64,000 nucleotides of DNA, taken from Flavobacteriales bacterium UBA7612. Its GTDB lineage: Bacteria > Bacteroidota > Bacteroidia > Flavobacteriales > Weeksellaceae. Positions 53,271 through 62,025 of this stretch are shown here, piece by piece. The stretch's first letter is position 1. The number at the start of each line of letters is the position of its first letter. The DNA is taken from NCBI GenBank assembly GCA_002484335.1, contig DLJQ01000018.1, forward strand, positions 88,257 to 152,256. The letters are read 5' to 3'. A program made the translations under genes and the position numbers. The notes below the pieces were generated by a model. It saw only the letters and a program-made list of their open reading frames with translations, was not told the DNA's origin and ran no database searches.

Positions 53271-54917
53271 TTATTTTTGTTGAAGTACTTCTGTAACAGG
53301 AGAACCAATATTACCATTTGGCTCTTCGATATGTAATAAAGCTGAAATAGTAGGAGCAATGTCTGTCATAAAAACACGGTTGTTGTTTGCACCATGTTTT
53401 ATTCCCCAACCCATTAATACAAAAGGAATGTGAGAATCATAAGAACCCCAAGTTCCATGAGTTGTACCTCCAGAATTTTGTTTTCCTCCATACCATTGTG
53501 GTTCTAAAATATAAGTGATTGCACCGCTTCTTTTTCTATTGTAACCATTAACCATACGTTCTTTTATGATTGCTGGTATTGGAGTAGAGTCAATTTTATC
53601 CATATCAGCAACAAAAGAAACACCTTCAACTTTTTGCATAAAGTTTACGATTTCAGTTTTTACATCATCAACATTCAAATTATTTTGCTCAATTGTTTGA
53701 TAATTTAAATGAATTTGATAATTAGCAAATGAACGAACAAGATTATCAACTTTAAATTTTGCAACTAGTTTTTCATTCAATGATTTTTTTACATCACTTG
53801 TTGGAAAATATCCTGCATTACCTTTTTTATCTTGAAAATATTTAGGATTATGAGCTCCTCCATGATCAGCAGTTAAGAAAACTAAATATTCTCCTTTACC
53901 AACTTTTTGATCTAAGTGATTGAATAAAGTTTCTAAATCTTTATCTAAACGTAAATAAGTATCTTCCGTTTCTATTGTATTTGGAGAAAACTGATGACCT
54001 ACATAATCTGTAGAAGAAAAACTAACTGCTAAAAAGTCAGTAATTCCTTTTTCATTTTGTCCTAATTTTTCGTTATCAATTGCCTCAATAGCAATATCTT
54101 TTGTTAAAGAATTTCCAAATGGAGTACTACGAATTAATCCTAATCCATTTTCTTTTTTCAAGTTATTTAGATTATAAGGAAATTGCATTTTATCTAAACC
54201 TTTATAATTTTGACGGTACGGATTTCCATCTTTCTCACTTTGTACATAAGTATTAATTGGGTATAAAGTGTTCCAAGTATCTAAATATTTTTCTGCAAGT
54301 TTTTTATTATTGAAATTTTGAACCCATTTTGGTAATTCTTTCATATAAAATGAACTAGAAATCCAATTCCCTGATTCTCCATCAAACCAAAAAGCAGCAT
54401 TAGCAAAATGACCAGCAGGTAAAATAGCTCCTCTATCTTTTAAAGAAATACCAATTACCTTTGAACGAAAATTTGTAGCTAATCTTAATTGATCTGTAAC
54501 AGTAGAAACTAATAAATTTTTAGGAGACATTTTTCCAGCTTTAGAAGTAGCTCCAACGCCAGTAACACTATCATCTTGTGTACAGTACATTTCTTGTCCT
54601 GTTGCTTGAATAATAAAATCGTTTCCAGCAATACCATGAATTGCAGGAACAGAACCAGTATAAATACTACTATGACCTATTGCTGTAACTGTTGGAATAT
54701 AAGGGATATATGTATTTTCGTTGCTAAATCCTTCATTTAAAAGTCGTTTAAAACCTCCATTACTATAACGATCTTGATAACGATATAAATAATCCCATCT
54801 CATTTGATCAACTACAATTCCTACGACTAATTTAGGACGATTAACTTCCTGTTGGGCATATAAAGATAAACCAGCAAAAAGTCCTAATACACTTAAAAAA
54901 GTTTTATTAAATTTCAT
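53271..54917 (-). CDS. pafA: alkaline phosphatase PafA
   Basis: A 548-residue secreted alkaline phosphatase of the nucleotide pyrophosphatase-like clade. Signal peptide ends near SLYAQ (residue 22). The first metal Asp is in VVGIVVDQMRWD (Asp 37), the nucleophile Thr 78 lies in IPTVTAIGHSS, the Lys/Arg of PafA in ISLKDRGAILPAGH, and further ligands in YVGHQFSPN, FLTADHGGAH and GTWGSYDSHIPF. In flavobacteria it is a calcium/zinc-independent-of-Pho enzyme that frees phosphate from many esters in the periplasm or at the cell surface. A TACATTTG box lies 19 bases upstream of the ATG. No PHO-type operator was identified. Confidence 0.92.
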   Translation of the reverse strand: MKFNKTFLSVLGLFAGLSLYAQQEVNRPKLVVGIVVDQMRWDYLYRYQDRYSNGGFKRLLNEGFSNENTYIPYIPTVTAIGHSSIYTGSVPAIHGIAGNDFIIQATGQEMYCTQDDSVTGVGATSKAGKMSPKNLLVSTVTDQLRLATNFRSKVIGISLKDRGAILPAGHFANAAFWFDGESGNWISSSFYMKELPKWVQNFNNKKLAEKYLDTWNTLYPINTYVQSEKDGNPYRQNYKGLDKMQFPYNLNNLKKENGLGLIRSTPFGNSLTKDIAIEAIDNEKLGQNEKGITDFLAVSFSSTDYVGHQFSPNTIETEDTYLRLDKDLETLFNHLDQKVGKGEYLVFLTADHGGAHNPKYFQDKKGNAGYFPTSDVKKSLNEKLVAKFKVDNLVRSFANYQIHLNYQTIEQNNLNVDDVKTEIVNFMQKVEGVSFVADMDKIDSTPIPAIIKERMVNGYNRKRSGAITYILEPQWYGGKQNSGGTTHGTWGSYDSHIPFVLMGWGIKHGANNNRVFMTDIAPTISALLHIEEPNGNIGSPVTEVLQQK

Positions 54918-54936
54918 TTTTTATAATTTACGATAA

Positions 54937-54944
54937 CAAATGTA
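54937..54944 (-). promoter_or_regulatory. -7 box TACATTTG for pafA
   Basis: An exact minus-strand TAnnTTTG match 19 bases before the pafA ATG. Confidence 0.6.
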
Positions 54945-55165
54945 GCAATAAAATAAAGTCTATAACTTTTAAATTTACGTTATAAATATACTTATGATTA
55001 GAATAGATTTATATTTATAGATAATTAATTGAATATAAACTTATAAATTATGTTCAGTCTTATAAATAAAATTAAAAATTCTATTTATGTTTACTTACAT
55101 ATAAGTTATGTTATAATTAAACCAAAATAAATAACTTTAATAAGTATCTAAAATTATTTTATAAG

Positions 55166-55921
55166 ATGAATATTCAAGAATATTTTAAAAGAATAAATTT
55201 CACATCAAAAGTATCACCAACTAAAGAAGTTTTATTTGAACTACAAAGTAATCATTTGGAAAACATCCCTTTTGAAAATTTAGATATTCATTATGGATCT
55301 AAAATCGAACTCAATCTAGATAAAATTTTTGATAAGATTGTTACTCGAAAAAGAGGTGGATTTTGTTATGAACTAAATTCAATATTTAATGAATTATTAA
55401 TAAAAATAGGTTTCAAAACATTTTTAATTTCAGCAAGAGTATATAATAAAAATGGAACTTATGGTCAAGAATTTGATCATATGGCAATAATAGTTGAAAT
55501 AGATACTAAATTATTTTTAGTAGATGTTGGATTTGGAAAATTTACTTTCGAACCACTTGAATTAATAATTAATCAATCTCAATTAGATAAGTATGGGAAT
55601 TTTATGATTGATAAATGGAACAATAAATATTACAGAGTAAATAGATTAGAACATAATAAAATAATACCAGAATATATTTTTGAATTCAATGAAAAACAAC
55701 TTATAGAGTTTGAAGAAATGTGTAAATTTCATCAATCAAATCATGAATCTCATTTTACTAAAAATAAGGTTATTTCAATATCAAAACCTAATGGACGAAT
55801 TACTCTTACAAATACAAATCTGAAAATTACAGAAGGTGATGAAACAAAAATAGTTAATTTTAATGAATTAGAATTTGATAGATATTTATATAAATATTTT
55901 AATATACGAATAGAAAAATAA
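55166..55921 (+). CDS. arylamine N-acetyltransferase
   Basis: A 251-residue NAT-family enzyme with the Cys-His-Asp triad: Cys in KRGGFCYELNSIF (about residue 69), His in FDHMAIIVEID, and Asp in LFLVDVGFGKF. The length is typical for bacterial NATs. It transfers acetyl groups from acetyl-CoA to arylamines or related substrates; the physiological substrate in flavobacteria is unknown. Codon use and base composition match the neighbours. A terminator lies downstream, shared with the convergent small gene. Confidence 0.88.
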   Translation: MNIQEYFKRINFTSKVSPTKEVLFELQSNHLENIPFENLDIHYGSKIELNLDKIFDKIVTRKRGGFCYELNSIFNELLIKIGFKTFLISARVYNKNGTYGQEFDHMAIIVEIDTKLFLVDVGFGKFTFEPLELIINQSQLDKYGNFMIDKWNNKYYRVNRLEHNKIIPEYIFEFNEKQLIEFEEMCKFHQSNHESHFTKNKVISISKPNGRITLTNTNLKITEGDETKIVNFNELEFDRYLYKYFNIRIEK

Positions 55922-55967
55922 AAGAATATTTATCCTAAAATAGGGTTTATTGTTAAAAATTTCAATA

Positions 55968-55999
55968 AAAAAAGGAACCTTCGTCAAAGTTCCTTTTTA
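55968..55999. terminator. bidirectional terminator
   Basis: A 9-bp stem (AAAAGGAAC / GTTCCTTTT, 10-base loop) with A and T runs on either side, between the arylamine N-acetyltransferase and the small minus-strand membrane protein. Confidence 0.75.
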
Positions 56000-56018
56000 A
56001 TTTTTTTTCTGTATAATT

Positions 56019-56225
56019 TTATTTCTTGAATAAAACTGTAACTCCGTCTTGATTTGGTAAAATAGGACGAACTTCTTCTGCTGTAATAATACCAGCTTTT
56101 TCTTTTTTAAGATTAGCAAGCCATAATGGTATCCAAGAAATTGCCATCGTTGCAAAGAAGATGATTCCCCAAAAACCACATAAAGCGACTACTAAAAATA
56201 ATAAGAAACCTAAAAATTGAATCAT
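56019..56225 (-). CDS. small membrane protein of unknown function, 68 residues
   Basis: A 68-residue protein with an N-terminal hydrophobic half (MIQFLGFLLFLVVALCGFWG, continuing to about residue 38, one or two membrane helices) and a soluble tail with KKEKAGIITAEEVRPILPNQ. Support that it is real: a perfect TATTTTTG promoter box with 19 bases to the ATG, a terminator just downstream, and no competing gene. It is monocistronic. No family was recognised. Confidence 0.7.
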   Translation of the reverse strand: MIQFLGFLLFLVVALCGFWGIIFFATMAISWIPLWLANLKKEKAGIITAEEVRPILPNQDGVTVLFKK

Positions 56226-56244
56226 GATTTTATTTTTATGTATA

Positions 56245-56252
56245 CAAAAATA
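56245..56252 (-). promoter_or_regulatory. -7 box TATTTTTG for small membrane protein
   Basis: An exact minus-strand TAnnTTTG match 19 bases before the ATG at 56225. Confidence 0.6.
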
Positions 56253-56321
56253 GCATTTTTTTTTTATTGAATAACTAATAATAATCAGTTTCTTTCATCT
56301 TAACATTTACCAATGATTTGC

Positions 56322-56329
56322 TAAATTTG
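56322..56329 (+). promoter_or_regulatory. -7 box TAAATTTG for fumC
   Basis: An exact TAnnTTTG match 30 bases before the fumC ATG. Confidence 0.6.
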
Positions 56330-56359
56330 TAAGACAACTAAAAAATAAAACTTAGAAAG

Positions 56360-57757
56360 ATGGAATACAGAATTGAGAAAGATACAATGGGGGAAGTTAA
56401 AGTTCCTGCAGATAAATATTGGGGAGCTCAAACAGAACGTTCACGAAATAATTTTAAAATCGGTGCTCCAGCATCAATGCCAAAAGAAATCATAGAAGGA
56501 TTTGCTTATTTAAAAAAAGCAGCAGCTTTTGCTAATACAGAATTAGGTGTTTTACCAGTTGAAAAACGTGATGCTATAGCAGCTGTTTGTGATGAAATCT
56601 TAGCTGGAAAATTAGATGACCAATTCCCTTTAGTAATTTGGCAAACAGGTTCAGGTACACAATCTAACATGAATGTAAATGAGGTTGTTGCAAATAGAGC
56701 ACAAGTTTTAGCTGGATTCAAAATTGGAGAGGGAGATCCAGTATTAAAAGCAAATGATGATGTAAATAAATCTCAATCATCAAATGATACTTTCCCTACA
56801 GGAATGCATATAGCAGCTTACAAAGCAGTTGTTGAAGTAACAATTCCTGGAGTAGAAAAATTACGTGATACTTTAGCTAAAAAATCAGCTGAATTCATGA
56901 ATGTTGTAAAAATTGGTCGTACGCACTTAATGGATGCAACTCCACTTACTTTAGGACAAGAAATTTCTGGTTATGTAGCTCAATTAAATCATGGTTTAAG
57001 AGCATTACGCCATACTTTAGATCATTTATCAGAATTAGCTTTAGGAGGAACTGCTGTAGGTACAGGATTAAATACTCCAAAAGGTTATGATGTTTTAGTA
57101 GCAAAATATATTGCTGATTTTACAGGGCATCCATTTGTAACTGCAGAAAATAAATTTGAAGCTTTAGCTGCACATGACGCAATTGTAGAAACACATGGAG
57201 CTTTAAAACAATTAGCTGTTTCATTAAACAAAATTGCGAATGATATTAGAATGATGGCTTCTGGTCCTCGTTCAGGTATTGGTGAAATTTTAATTCCAGA
57301 AAATGAACCAGGTTCTTCAATCATGCCAGGTAAAGTAAATCCAACACAATGTGAAGCTCTTACAATGGTTGCTGCACAAGTAATTGGAAATGATGTTGCT
57401 ATTTCTGTAGGAGGAACACAAGGTCATTATGAATTGAATGTATTTAAACCAGTTATGGCAGCTAATTTCTTACAATCAGCTCGTTTAATTGGTGATGCAT
57501 GTGTTTCTTTTGACGAACATTGTGCACAAGGTATTGAGCCTAATCATGCTCGTATTAATGAATTAGTAAATAATTCTTTAATGCTTGTTACAGCTTTAAA
57601 TACTAAAATTGGGTACTATAAGGCAGCTGAAATCGCTCAAACTGCACATAAAAATAATTCAACATTAAAAGAAACAGCTATTTCATTAGGATATGTAACT
57701 GCTGAAGAATTTGATGAGTGGGTTAAACCAGAAGACATGGTAGGTTCTTTAAAATAA
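56360..57757 (+). CDS. fumC: class II fumarate hydratase
   Basis: A 465-residue tricarboxylic acid cycle enzyme converting fumarate to malate. The family signature GSSIMPGKVNPTQCE is exact; QTGSGTQSNMNVNEV and IGRTHLMDATPLTLGQE supply the substrate-binding and catalytic His residues, and NQAHHGL-type region is replaced here by QLNHGLRAL. The length is that of typical FumC. It has its own promoter and a strong bidirectional terminator, so is monocistronic. Confidence 0.95.
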   Translation: MEYRIEKDTMGEVKVPADKYWGAQTERSRNNFKIGAPASMPKEIIEGFAYLKKAAAFANTELGVLPVEKRDAIAAVCDEILAGKLDDQFPLVIWQTGSGTQSNMNVNEVVANRAQVLAGFKIGEGDPVLKANDDVNKSQSSNDTFPTGMHIAAYKAVVEVTIPGVEKLRDTLAKKSAEFMNVVKIGRTHLMDATPLTLGQEISGYVAQLNHGLRALRHTLDHLSELALGGTAVGTGLNTPKGYDVLVAKYIADFTGHPFVTAENKFEALAAHDAIVETHGALKQLAVSLNKIANDIRMMASGPRSGIGEILIPENEPGSSIMPGKVNPTQCEALTMVAAQVIGNDVAISVGGTQGHYELNVFKPVMAANFLQSARLIGDACVSFDEHCAQGIEPNHARINELVNNSLMLVTALNTKIGYYKAAEIAQTAHKNNSTLKETAISLGYVTAEEFDEWVKPEDMVGSLK

Positions 57758-57777
57758 TTCAAAGAATAGTATTATAT

Positions 57778-57808
57778 AAAAAAGGTCTCGTATTACGAGA
57801 CCTTTTTT
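57778..57808. terminator. bidirectional terminator of fumC and rocD
   Basis: A 9-bp perfect core (GGTCTCGTA / TACGAGACC, 1-base loop extended by AAAAAA/TTTTTT) between the convergent genes. Confidence 0.9.
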
Positions 57809-57841
57809 ATATAAATTTAAACAACTTTGAAATATAAAATT

Positions 57842-59074
57842 TTATTTTTTAAATTCTTCTGCTGTCTTTCTAATTATTGAAAGACATTCATGTAATTGTT
57901 CTTCAGTTATAACTAAAGGAGGAGCGAAACGAATAATATTTCCATGTGTAGGTTTTGCTAATAATCCGTTATCCTTTAATGCAACACAGAAATTCCAAGC
58001 TGTTTCAGACTCAGGTGTATCATTGATTAAAATAGCATTTAATAAACCTTTACCACGAACAGATTTAAATAATTCAAATTCTTCGGCCATTTTAGTAATT
58101 TCATTTCTAAAAATTTGACCTAATTTTTCTGAATTCTCAGCTAGTTTTTCATCTAAAACAACTTCTAAAGCTTCTTTTGCCACTGCAGCAGCTAAAGGAT
58201 TTCCTCCATAAGTTGATCCATGTTGACCAGGTTTTATAACATTCATTACCTCATCATTAGCTAAAACAGCAGATACTGGATATGCTCCACCAGAAACAGC
58301 TTTACCTAAAATTAATAAGTCTGCATCAATATTTTCATGATCAATTGCTAACATTTTCCCAGTTCTTGCTATACCAGTTTGTATTTCATCAGCAATAAAT
58401 AAAACATTGTGTTTTTTACATAATTCTTCACAAGCTTTTAAGTATCCTTCTGAAGGAACATTTACACCAGCTTCACCTTGAATAGGTTCAACTAGGAAAC
58501 CACAAATTTTATCAGCTTTTTCTTCTAATAATATTTTTAATGCATCAACATTATTATATTCTATTGCTTCAAAACCACTTGTATATGGATTAAAGTTTTT
58601 TCTAGCTTCATCATCATTAGAAAAAGAGATAATAGTTGTTGTACGTCCGTGGAAATTATCTTTACATACAACAATTATTGCTTCTCCATTTGGAATTCTT
58701 TTCTTTTCATATCCCCATTTACGAGCTATTTTAAGAGCAGTTTCTACAGCTTCTGCTCCTGTATTCATTGGTAATATTTTATCAAAACCAAAAAGTTCTG
58801 TAATATATTTTTCAAATTTTCCTAGTTCAGCATTATAAAATGCACGAGAAGTTAAAGTAAGTTTTTCTGCTTGTTCTTTTAACTTATTTATAATTCTTGG
58901 ATGGCAATGTCCTTGATTAACAGCTGAATACGCAGAAAGAAAATCAAAATATTGTTTTCCATCTACATCCCAAACATAAACACCTTTTCCTTTTTCTAAA
59001 ACAACTGGAAGTGGGTGATAATTATGTGCACCGTACTTATTTTCTAATTCGATTAATTCTACTGATTTTTCCAT
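57842..59074 (-). CDS. rocD: ornithine-oxo-acid transaminase (ornithine aminotransferase)
   Basis: A 410-residue class III aminotransferase. GAEAVETALKIARKWGY and FHGRTTTIISFS are cofactor-side motifs; the Asp of FIADEIQTGIARTG hydrogen-bonds to the pyridine nitrogen of PLP, and the Schiff-base Lys is in LLILGKAVSGGAYPVSA. The opening KYGAHNYHPLPVVLEKGKGV is typical of ornithine aminotransferase, so I favour it over acetylornithine aminotransferase. It converts ornithine and 2-oxoglutarate to glutamate semialdehyde and glutamate. It lies 27 bases after murI on the same strand. Confidence 0.92.
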   Translation of the reverse strand: MEKSVELIELENKYGAHNYHPLPVVLEKGKGVYVWDVDGKQYFDFLSAYSAVNQGHCHPRIINKLKEQAEKLTLTSRAFYNAELGKFEKYITELFGFDKILPMNTGAEAVETALKIARKWGYEKKRIPNGEAIIVVCKDNFHGRTTTIISFSNDDEARKNFNPYTSGFEAIEYNNVDALKILLEEKADKICGFLVEPIQGEAGVNVPSEGYLKACEELCKKHNVLFIADEIQTGIARTGKMLAIDHENIDADLLILGKAVSGGAYPVSAVLANDEVMNVIKPGQHGSTYGGNPLAAAVAKEALEVVLDEKLAENSEKLGQIFRNEITKMAEEFELFKSVRGKGLLNAILINDTPESETAWNFCVALKDNGLLAKPTHGNIIRFAPPLVITEEQLHECLSIIRKTAEEFKK

Positions 59075-59101
59075 TGTATTTTGTATTTGTTTGTTATTTT
59101 T

Positions 59102-59908
59102 TTAATCTTCTAAACTTTTTTCAATTAGCTGAATATCTTTTCCAAATAATCTTTTTGTTGTTTTTACAATACTATCTGTAGTATATGAAATATAAAATAA
59201 ATATTCTGATTTAGCATCTTTTGGAGCTAATTTTCCATTTTTGGATAGTAAATAAATAATATGATTAACAACAATTAATGGTGAATTAACGATATTAACT
59301 TTTTTATTAAAAAGTTGATTTATTTCTCTTTCTAGATGAGTATAATGTGTACAACCAAGGATAAGAGAATCTATTCCTTCTAATTTTTTATTATATAAAT
59401 AAGTTTCTAAAACAACTTTAGAAATAGGTGTATTTACAAATCCTTCTTCAATAACAGGAACTAGGAGAGGAGTTGCTAATTCTATAACGTTTATATGTTT
59501 GTTACGTTTACGAATTGCTTTTTTGTATGCACCAGACTTTATTGTAGTTTTGGTTGCAATAACTCCAATTTTTTCTCGAAGTTCGAAAGATATTTTTTCT
59601 GCAACTGGAGAGATTACATCAATTACAATGATATCTTTTCCAGCAATTTTTTTTATTTCTTTTAAAGCGCTTGCTGTAGCAGAATTACAAGCAATTAATA
59701 TAGCTTTACAATTATTGTTTTTTAAAAATTGAGTTATACTTACAGAAAATTTTGTAATATCTTCATTAGATTTATCTCCATAAGGTAAATTCTTTGTATC
59801 ACCAAAATAGATTATACTTTCATTAGGTAATAATCTCTTTATTTCTTTGACAAACATCAAACCTCCAACTCCAGAATCAAAAACACCAATAGGTCTGTTA
59901 TCACTCAT
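59102..59908 (-). CDS. murI: glutamate racemase
   Basis: A 268-residue cofactor-independent racemase that makes D-glutamate for peptidoglycan. The two catalytic Cys are in ILIACNSATASAL and LILGCTHYTHLE; FDSGVGGLMF and GDTKNLPYGDKS form the rest of the active site. It is the middle gene of hemW-murI-rocD. A TATTTTTG box ends 5 bases before the ATG, so it also has a near-leaderless promoter of its own overlapping the end of the hemW region. Confidence 0.94.
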   Translation of the reverse strand: MSDNRPIGVFDSGVGGLMFVKEIKRLLPNESIIYFGDTKNLPYGDKSNEDITKFSVSITQFLKNNNCKAILIACNSATASALKEIKKIAGKDIIVIDVISPVAEKISFELREKIGVIATKTTIKSGAYKKAIRKRNKHINVIELATPLLVPVIEEGFVNTPISKVVLETYLYNKKLEGIDSLILGCTHYTHLEREINQLFNKKVNIVNSPLIVVNHIIYLLSKNGKLAPKDAKSEYLFYISYTTDSIVKTTKRLFGKDIQLIEKSLED

Positions 59909-59913
59909 AATTA

Positions 59914-59921
59914 CAAAAATA
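59914..59921 (-). promoter_or_regulatory. -7 box TATTTTTG for murI, nearly leaderless
   Basis: An exact minus-strand TAnnTTTG match in the 18-base hemW-murI gap, 5 bases from the murI ATG. Confidence 0.55.
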
Positions 59922-59926
59922 ATAAA

Positions 59927-61054
59927 TTATTTGATGTAGAATAGCCTTGAAGCAATACCATCTGCAAAAAAATATGATTCTGGTGTTAAGATGATTTTTC
60001 CATTTAATTGTTGAATGATTTTTTCTGATTCTAATATTTTAATTTCTGAATTAAAATAATTGACTAATTCTTGTGAAAATTCTTTGCTTATTCGTTTAAT
60101 ATCAATACCATAAATGGTTCTAAGGCCAATCATAATCATTTCATTAAATCTATCTATTTCGCTAAGTGTTTCTATTTCTTGCGGCAAAATATTTTCATTA
60201 ATGTTTTTTATATATTTAGAATTATTAGCAATATTCCAAGCTCTTTGTTTTCCGTTATAAGAATGAGCTGAAGGACCAATTCCTAAATAAGGAATACCTT
60301 TCCAATAATTTGAATTATGTACAGAAAAATAATCTTTTTTTCCAAAATTTGAAATCTCGTATTGTATAAAATCATTTTTAGATAAAGTCTCAACTAATAA
60401 TTGAAATTGTTCATTTTGTTGATTATCATCAGTAGGTTTGGTTATTCCTTTTTTTATTTGATAATCCAAAACTGTTTTTTCTTCTACAGTTAACGCATAA
60501 GAAGAGATATGAGGAACATTCAGTTCTATTGCTTTAGAAAGATTTTTTTTCCACATATTATTTGTTGTTGTAGAAGATCCATAAATTAAGTCAATAGTTA
60601 TATTATCAAACCCATAATCTTGTACTAATTTTATAGATTTTTCTGCTTCAACTGAATTATGAGCTCTATTCATTAATCGTAAGTCTTCTTCAAAAAAAGA
60701 CTGTATTCCAATCGAAAAACGATTAATTGGAGTTGATTTTAAATAATCTAATTTAACTTTCGAAATATCATCAGGATTAGCTTCTAATGTTATTTCTTTT
60801 ATTTGAGAAGTATTATAATGTTTATAAATTGTATCAAATATATTTTGTAATTCTACTTCTGTTAAAATAGATGGAGTTCCTCCTCCAAAATAAATAGTTT
60901 CAAGAGGATCTTTTATTTCATTTTTTCTAAGAATCAGTTCTTTATTAATGCTATCTATTAACATAGATTTAGAATCTAAGTTTGTAGAAAAATGAAAATC
61001 ACAATAACTACATTTTTGTTTACAATAAGGTATATGAATGTAAATTCCTGACAA
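59927..61054 (-). CDS. hemW: radical SAM family heme chaperone HemW
   Basis: A 375-residue radical SAM protein. The cluster motif is YCKQKCSYCDFHF (Cys-x3-Cys-x2-Cys; residues about 11-18); TIYFGGGTPSIL is the SAM-binding GGE-like motif, and the ISSYALTVE, YWKGIPYLGIGPSAHSY and C-terminal HemW domain segments distinguish it from HemN. HemW binds heme and delivers it to respiratory targets. It is the first gene of hemW-murI-rocD and has a TACTTTTG promoter 17 bases upstream. Confidence 0.93.
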   Translation of the reverse strand: MSGIYIHIPYCKQKCSYCDFHFSTNLDSKSMLIDSINKELILRKNEIKDPLETIYFGGGTPSILTEVELQNIFDTIYKHYNTSQIKEITLEANPDDISKVKLDYLKSTPINRFSIGIQSFFEEDLRLMNRAHNSVEAEKSIKLVQDYGFDNITIDLIYGSSTTTNNMWKKNLSKAIELNVPHISSYALTVEEKTVLDYQIKKGITKPTDDNQQNEQFQLLVETLSKNDFIQYEISNFGKKDYFSVHNSNYWKGIPYLGIGPSAHSYNGKQRAWNIANNSKYIKNINENILPQEIETLSEIDRFNEMIMIGLRTIYGIDIKRISKEFSQELVNYFNSEIKILESEKIIQQLNGKIILTPESYFFADGIASRLFYIK

Positions 61055-61071
61055 ATTATTATTATTTTCAG

Positions 61072-61079
61072 CAAAAGTA
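61072..61079 (-). promoter_or_regulatory. -7 box TACTTTTG for hemW
   Basis: An exact minus-strand TAnnTTTG match 17 bases before the hemW ATG. Confidence 0.6.
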
Positions 61080-61153
61080 CTTTTTAATAACTTAGGGAGA
61101 AAACTATTTTAAATTTTTTCAAAAAAAATTATATTTTATTGAAATATAAAATA

Positions 61154-61161
61154 TATCTTTA
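61154..61161 (+). promoter_or_regulatory. imperfect -7 box TATCTTTA for cold shock gene
   Basis: One mismatch to TAnnTTTG, 19 bases before the ATG at 61181; it lies within the longer reading frame from 61139, supporting the later start. Confidence 0.45.
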
Positions 61162-61180
61162 TAACGTAAATAAAAATACT

Positions 61181-61372
61181 ATGAATAAAGGAACTGTAAA
61201 ATTCTTTAATGAAGAAAAAGGATACGGATTTATTAAAGATGATGAATCAGGAAAAGAGTACTTCGTACATATTTCTGGTTTAACAGACAAAGTAGCTCAA
61301 GATGATAAAGTATCATTTGATCTAGAACAAGGAAAAAAAGGTATCAATGCCGTTAATGTTAAAGTGATATAA
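61181..61372 (+). CDS. cold shock protein (CspA family)
   Basis: A 63-residue single OB-fold nucleic-acid chaperone. RNP1 is KGYGFIKDD and RNP2 is YFVHISGL; the first strand MNKGTVKFFNEEKGYGF is typical. I chose the ATG at 61181 since the longer frame from 61139 adds non-family residues that overlap the promoter. The short 5' region is AT-rich; no long cold-shock leader is present. A terminator follows. Confidence 0.93.
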   Translation: MNKGTVKFFNEEKGYGFIKDDESGKEYFVHISGLTDKVAQDDKVSFDLEQGKKGINAVNVKVI

Positions 61373-61401
61373 TTAAATATTTTCAACATATTTCTTGTAA
61401 A

Positions 61402-61426
61402 AGCGACCATATTGGTCGCTTTTTTT
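61402..61426 (+). terminator. Rho-independent terminator of cold shock gene
   Basis: An 8-bp perfect stem (AGCGACCA / TGGTCGCT, 3-base loop) with a run of T. Confidence 0.88.
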
Positions 61427-61444
61427 ATTTCATTATTTTTAGTT

Positions 61445-61984
61445 TTAATTTTCGTGATTTTCATAAAAATCAGCAGCATTTAAAACTATATTTACAAAAT
61501 GATATAATCTTCCTAATTGATATTTAGCTAAATGATGTCCATATAAACTTGCGAAATATGTTCCCATAGCTAGTAAAATAGAAAAAGGAATAGACCAAAT
61601 CCATACACTTTCATTTTTTACAATATATTCAGAAAGTGTATAGGAACCTAAAGTAATAAATATAGCTCCACTTAAGCCATATAAAAATGCAAAAAATGTC
61701 CATATACTTGGCTTGGGTCCTATAATTCCTCGTACAACGAGATAATTAGAATTATCTTCTTCATCTTCTTCAATTCTTATTTGTAATTGCGGATGCCAAT
61801 ACTTATCCTTACCTTTTCTAACTCGAATCATTGCAACTTCTTTATTTACATATCCTCCATATTCTTCGGAATTTTGATCTAAATATTTTTTAATTAGTTT
61901 AATAAATTCATTTTTAGATAAATTTGTATAAACCTTAAATCGAGGTCGACTCAATAATGATTTGATAGGAACTTTTTGTGTCAT
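61445..61984 (-). CDS. hypothetical protein with two C-terminal membrane segments
   Basis: A 179-residue protein. The first ~90 residues are soluble, with FKVYTNLSKNEFIKLIKKYL and a strand-rich stretch of Arg/Lys and acidic residues (IRIEEDEEDNSNYLVVRGI). Two hydrophobic helices follow at about 95-118 (IWTFFAFLYGLSGAIFITLG) and 128-150 (WIWSIPFSILLAMGTYFASL). The family is not recognised. The start at 61984 is preferred over 62032, which would overlap the divergent MGMT-like gene. Function unknown. Confidence 0.7.
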   Translation of the reverse strand: MTQKVPIKSLLSRPRFKVYTNLSKNEFIKLIKKYLDQNSEEYGGYVNKEVAMIRVRKGKDKYWHPQLQIRIEEDEEDNSNYLVVRGIIGPKPSIWTFFAFLYGLSGAIFITLGSYTLSEYIVKNESVWIWSIPFSILLAMGTYFASLYGHHLAKYQLGRLYHFVNIVLNAADFYENHEN

Positions 61985-62025
61985 GACTTTGTGGTTTATT
62001 TTAAATTTACAAAAAAAACTTTTAT

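Noticed and set aside
55997..56179. Alternative 60-residue frame in the small-membrane-protein region
   Set aside because: The frame at 56019-56225 has a hydrophobic segment, a promoter at the right distance and a terminator beyond its stop; this one overlaps the terminator.
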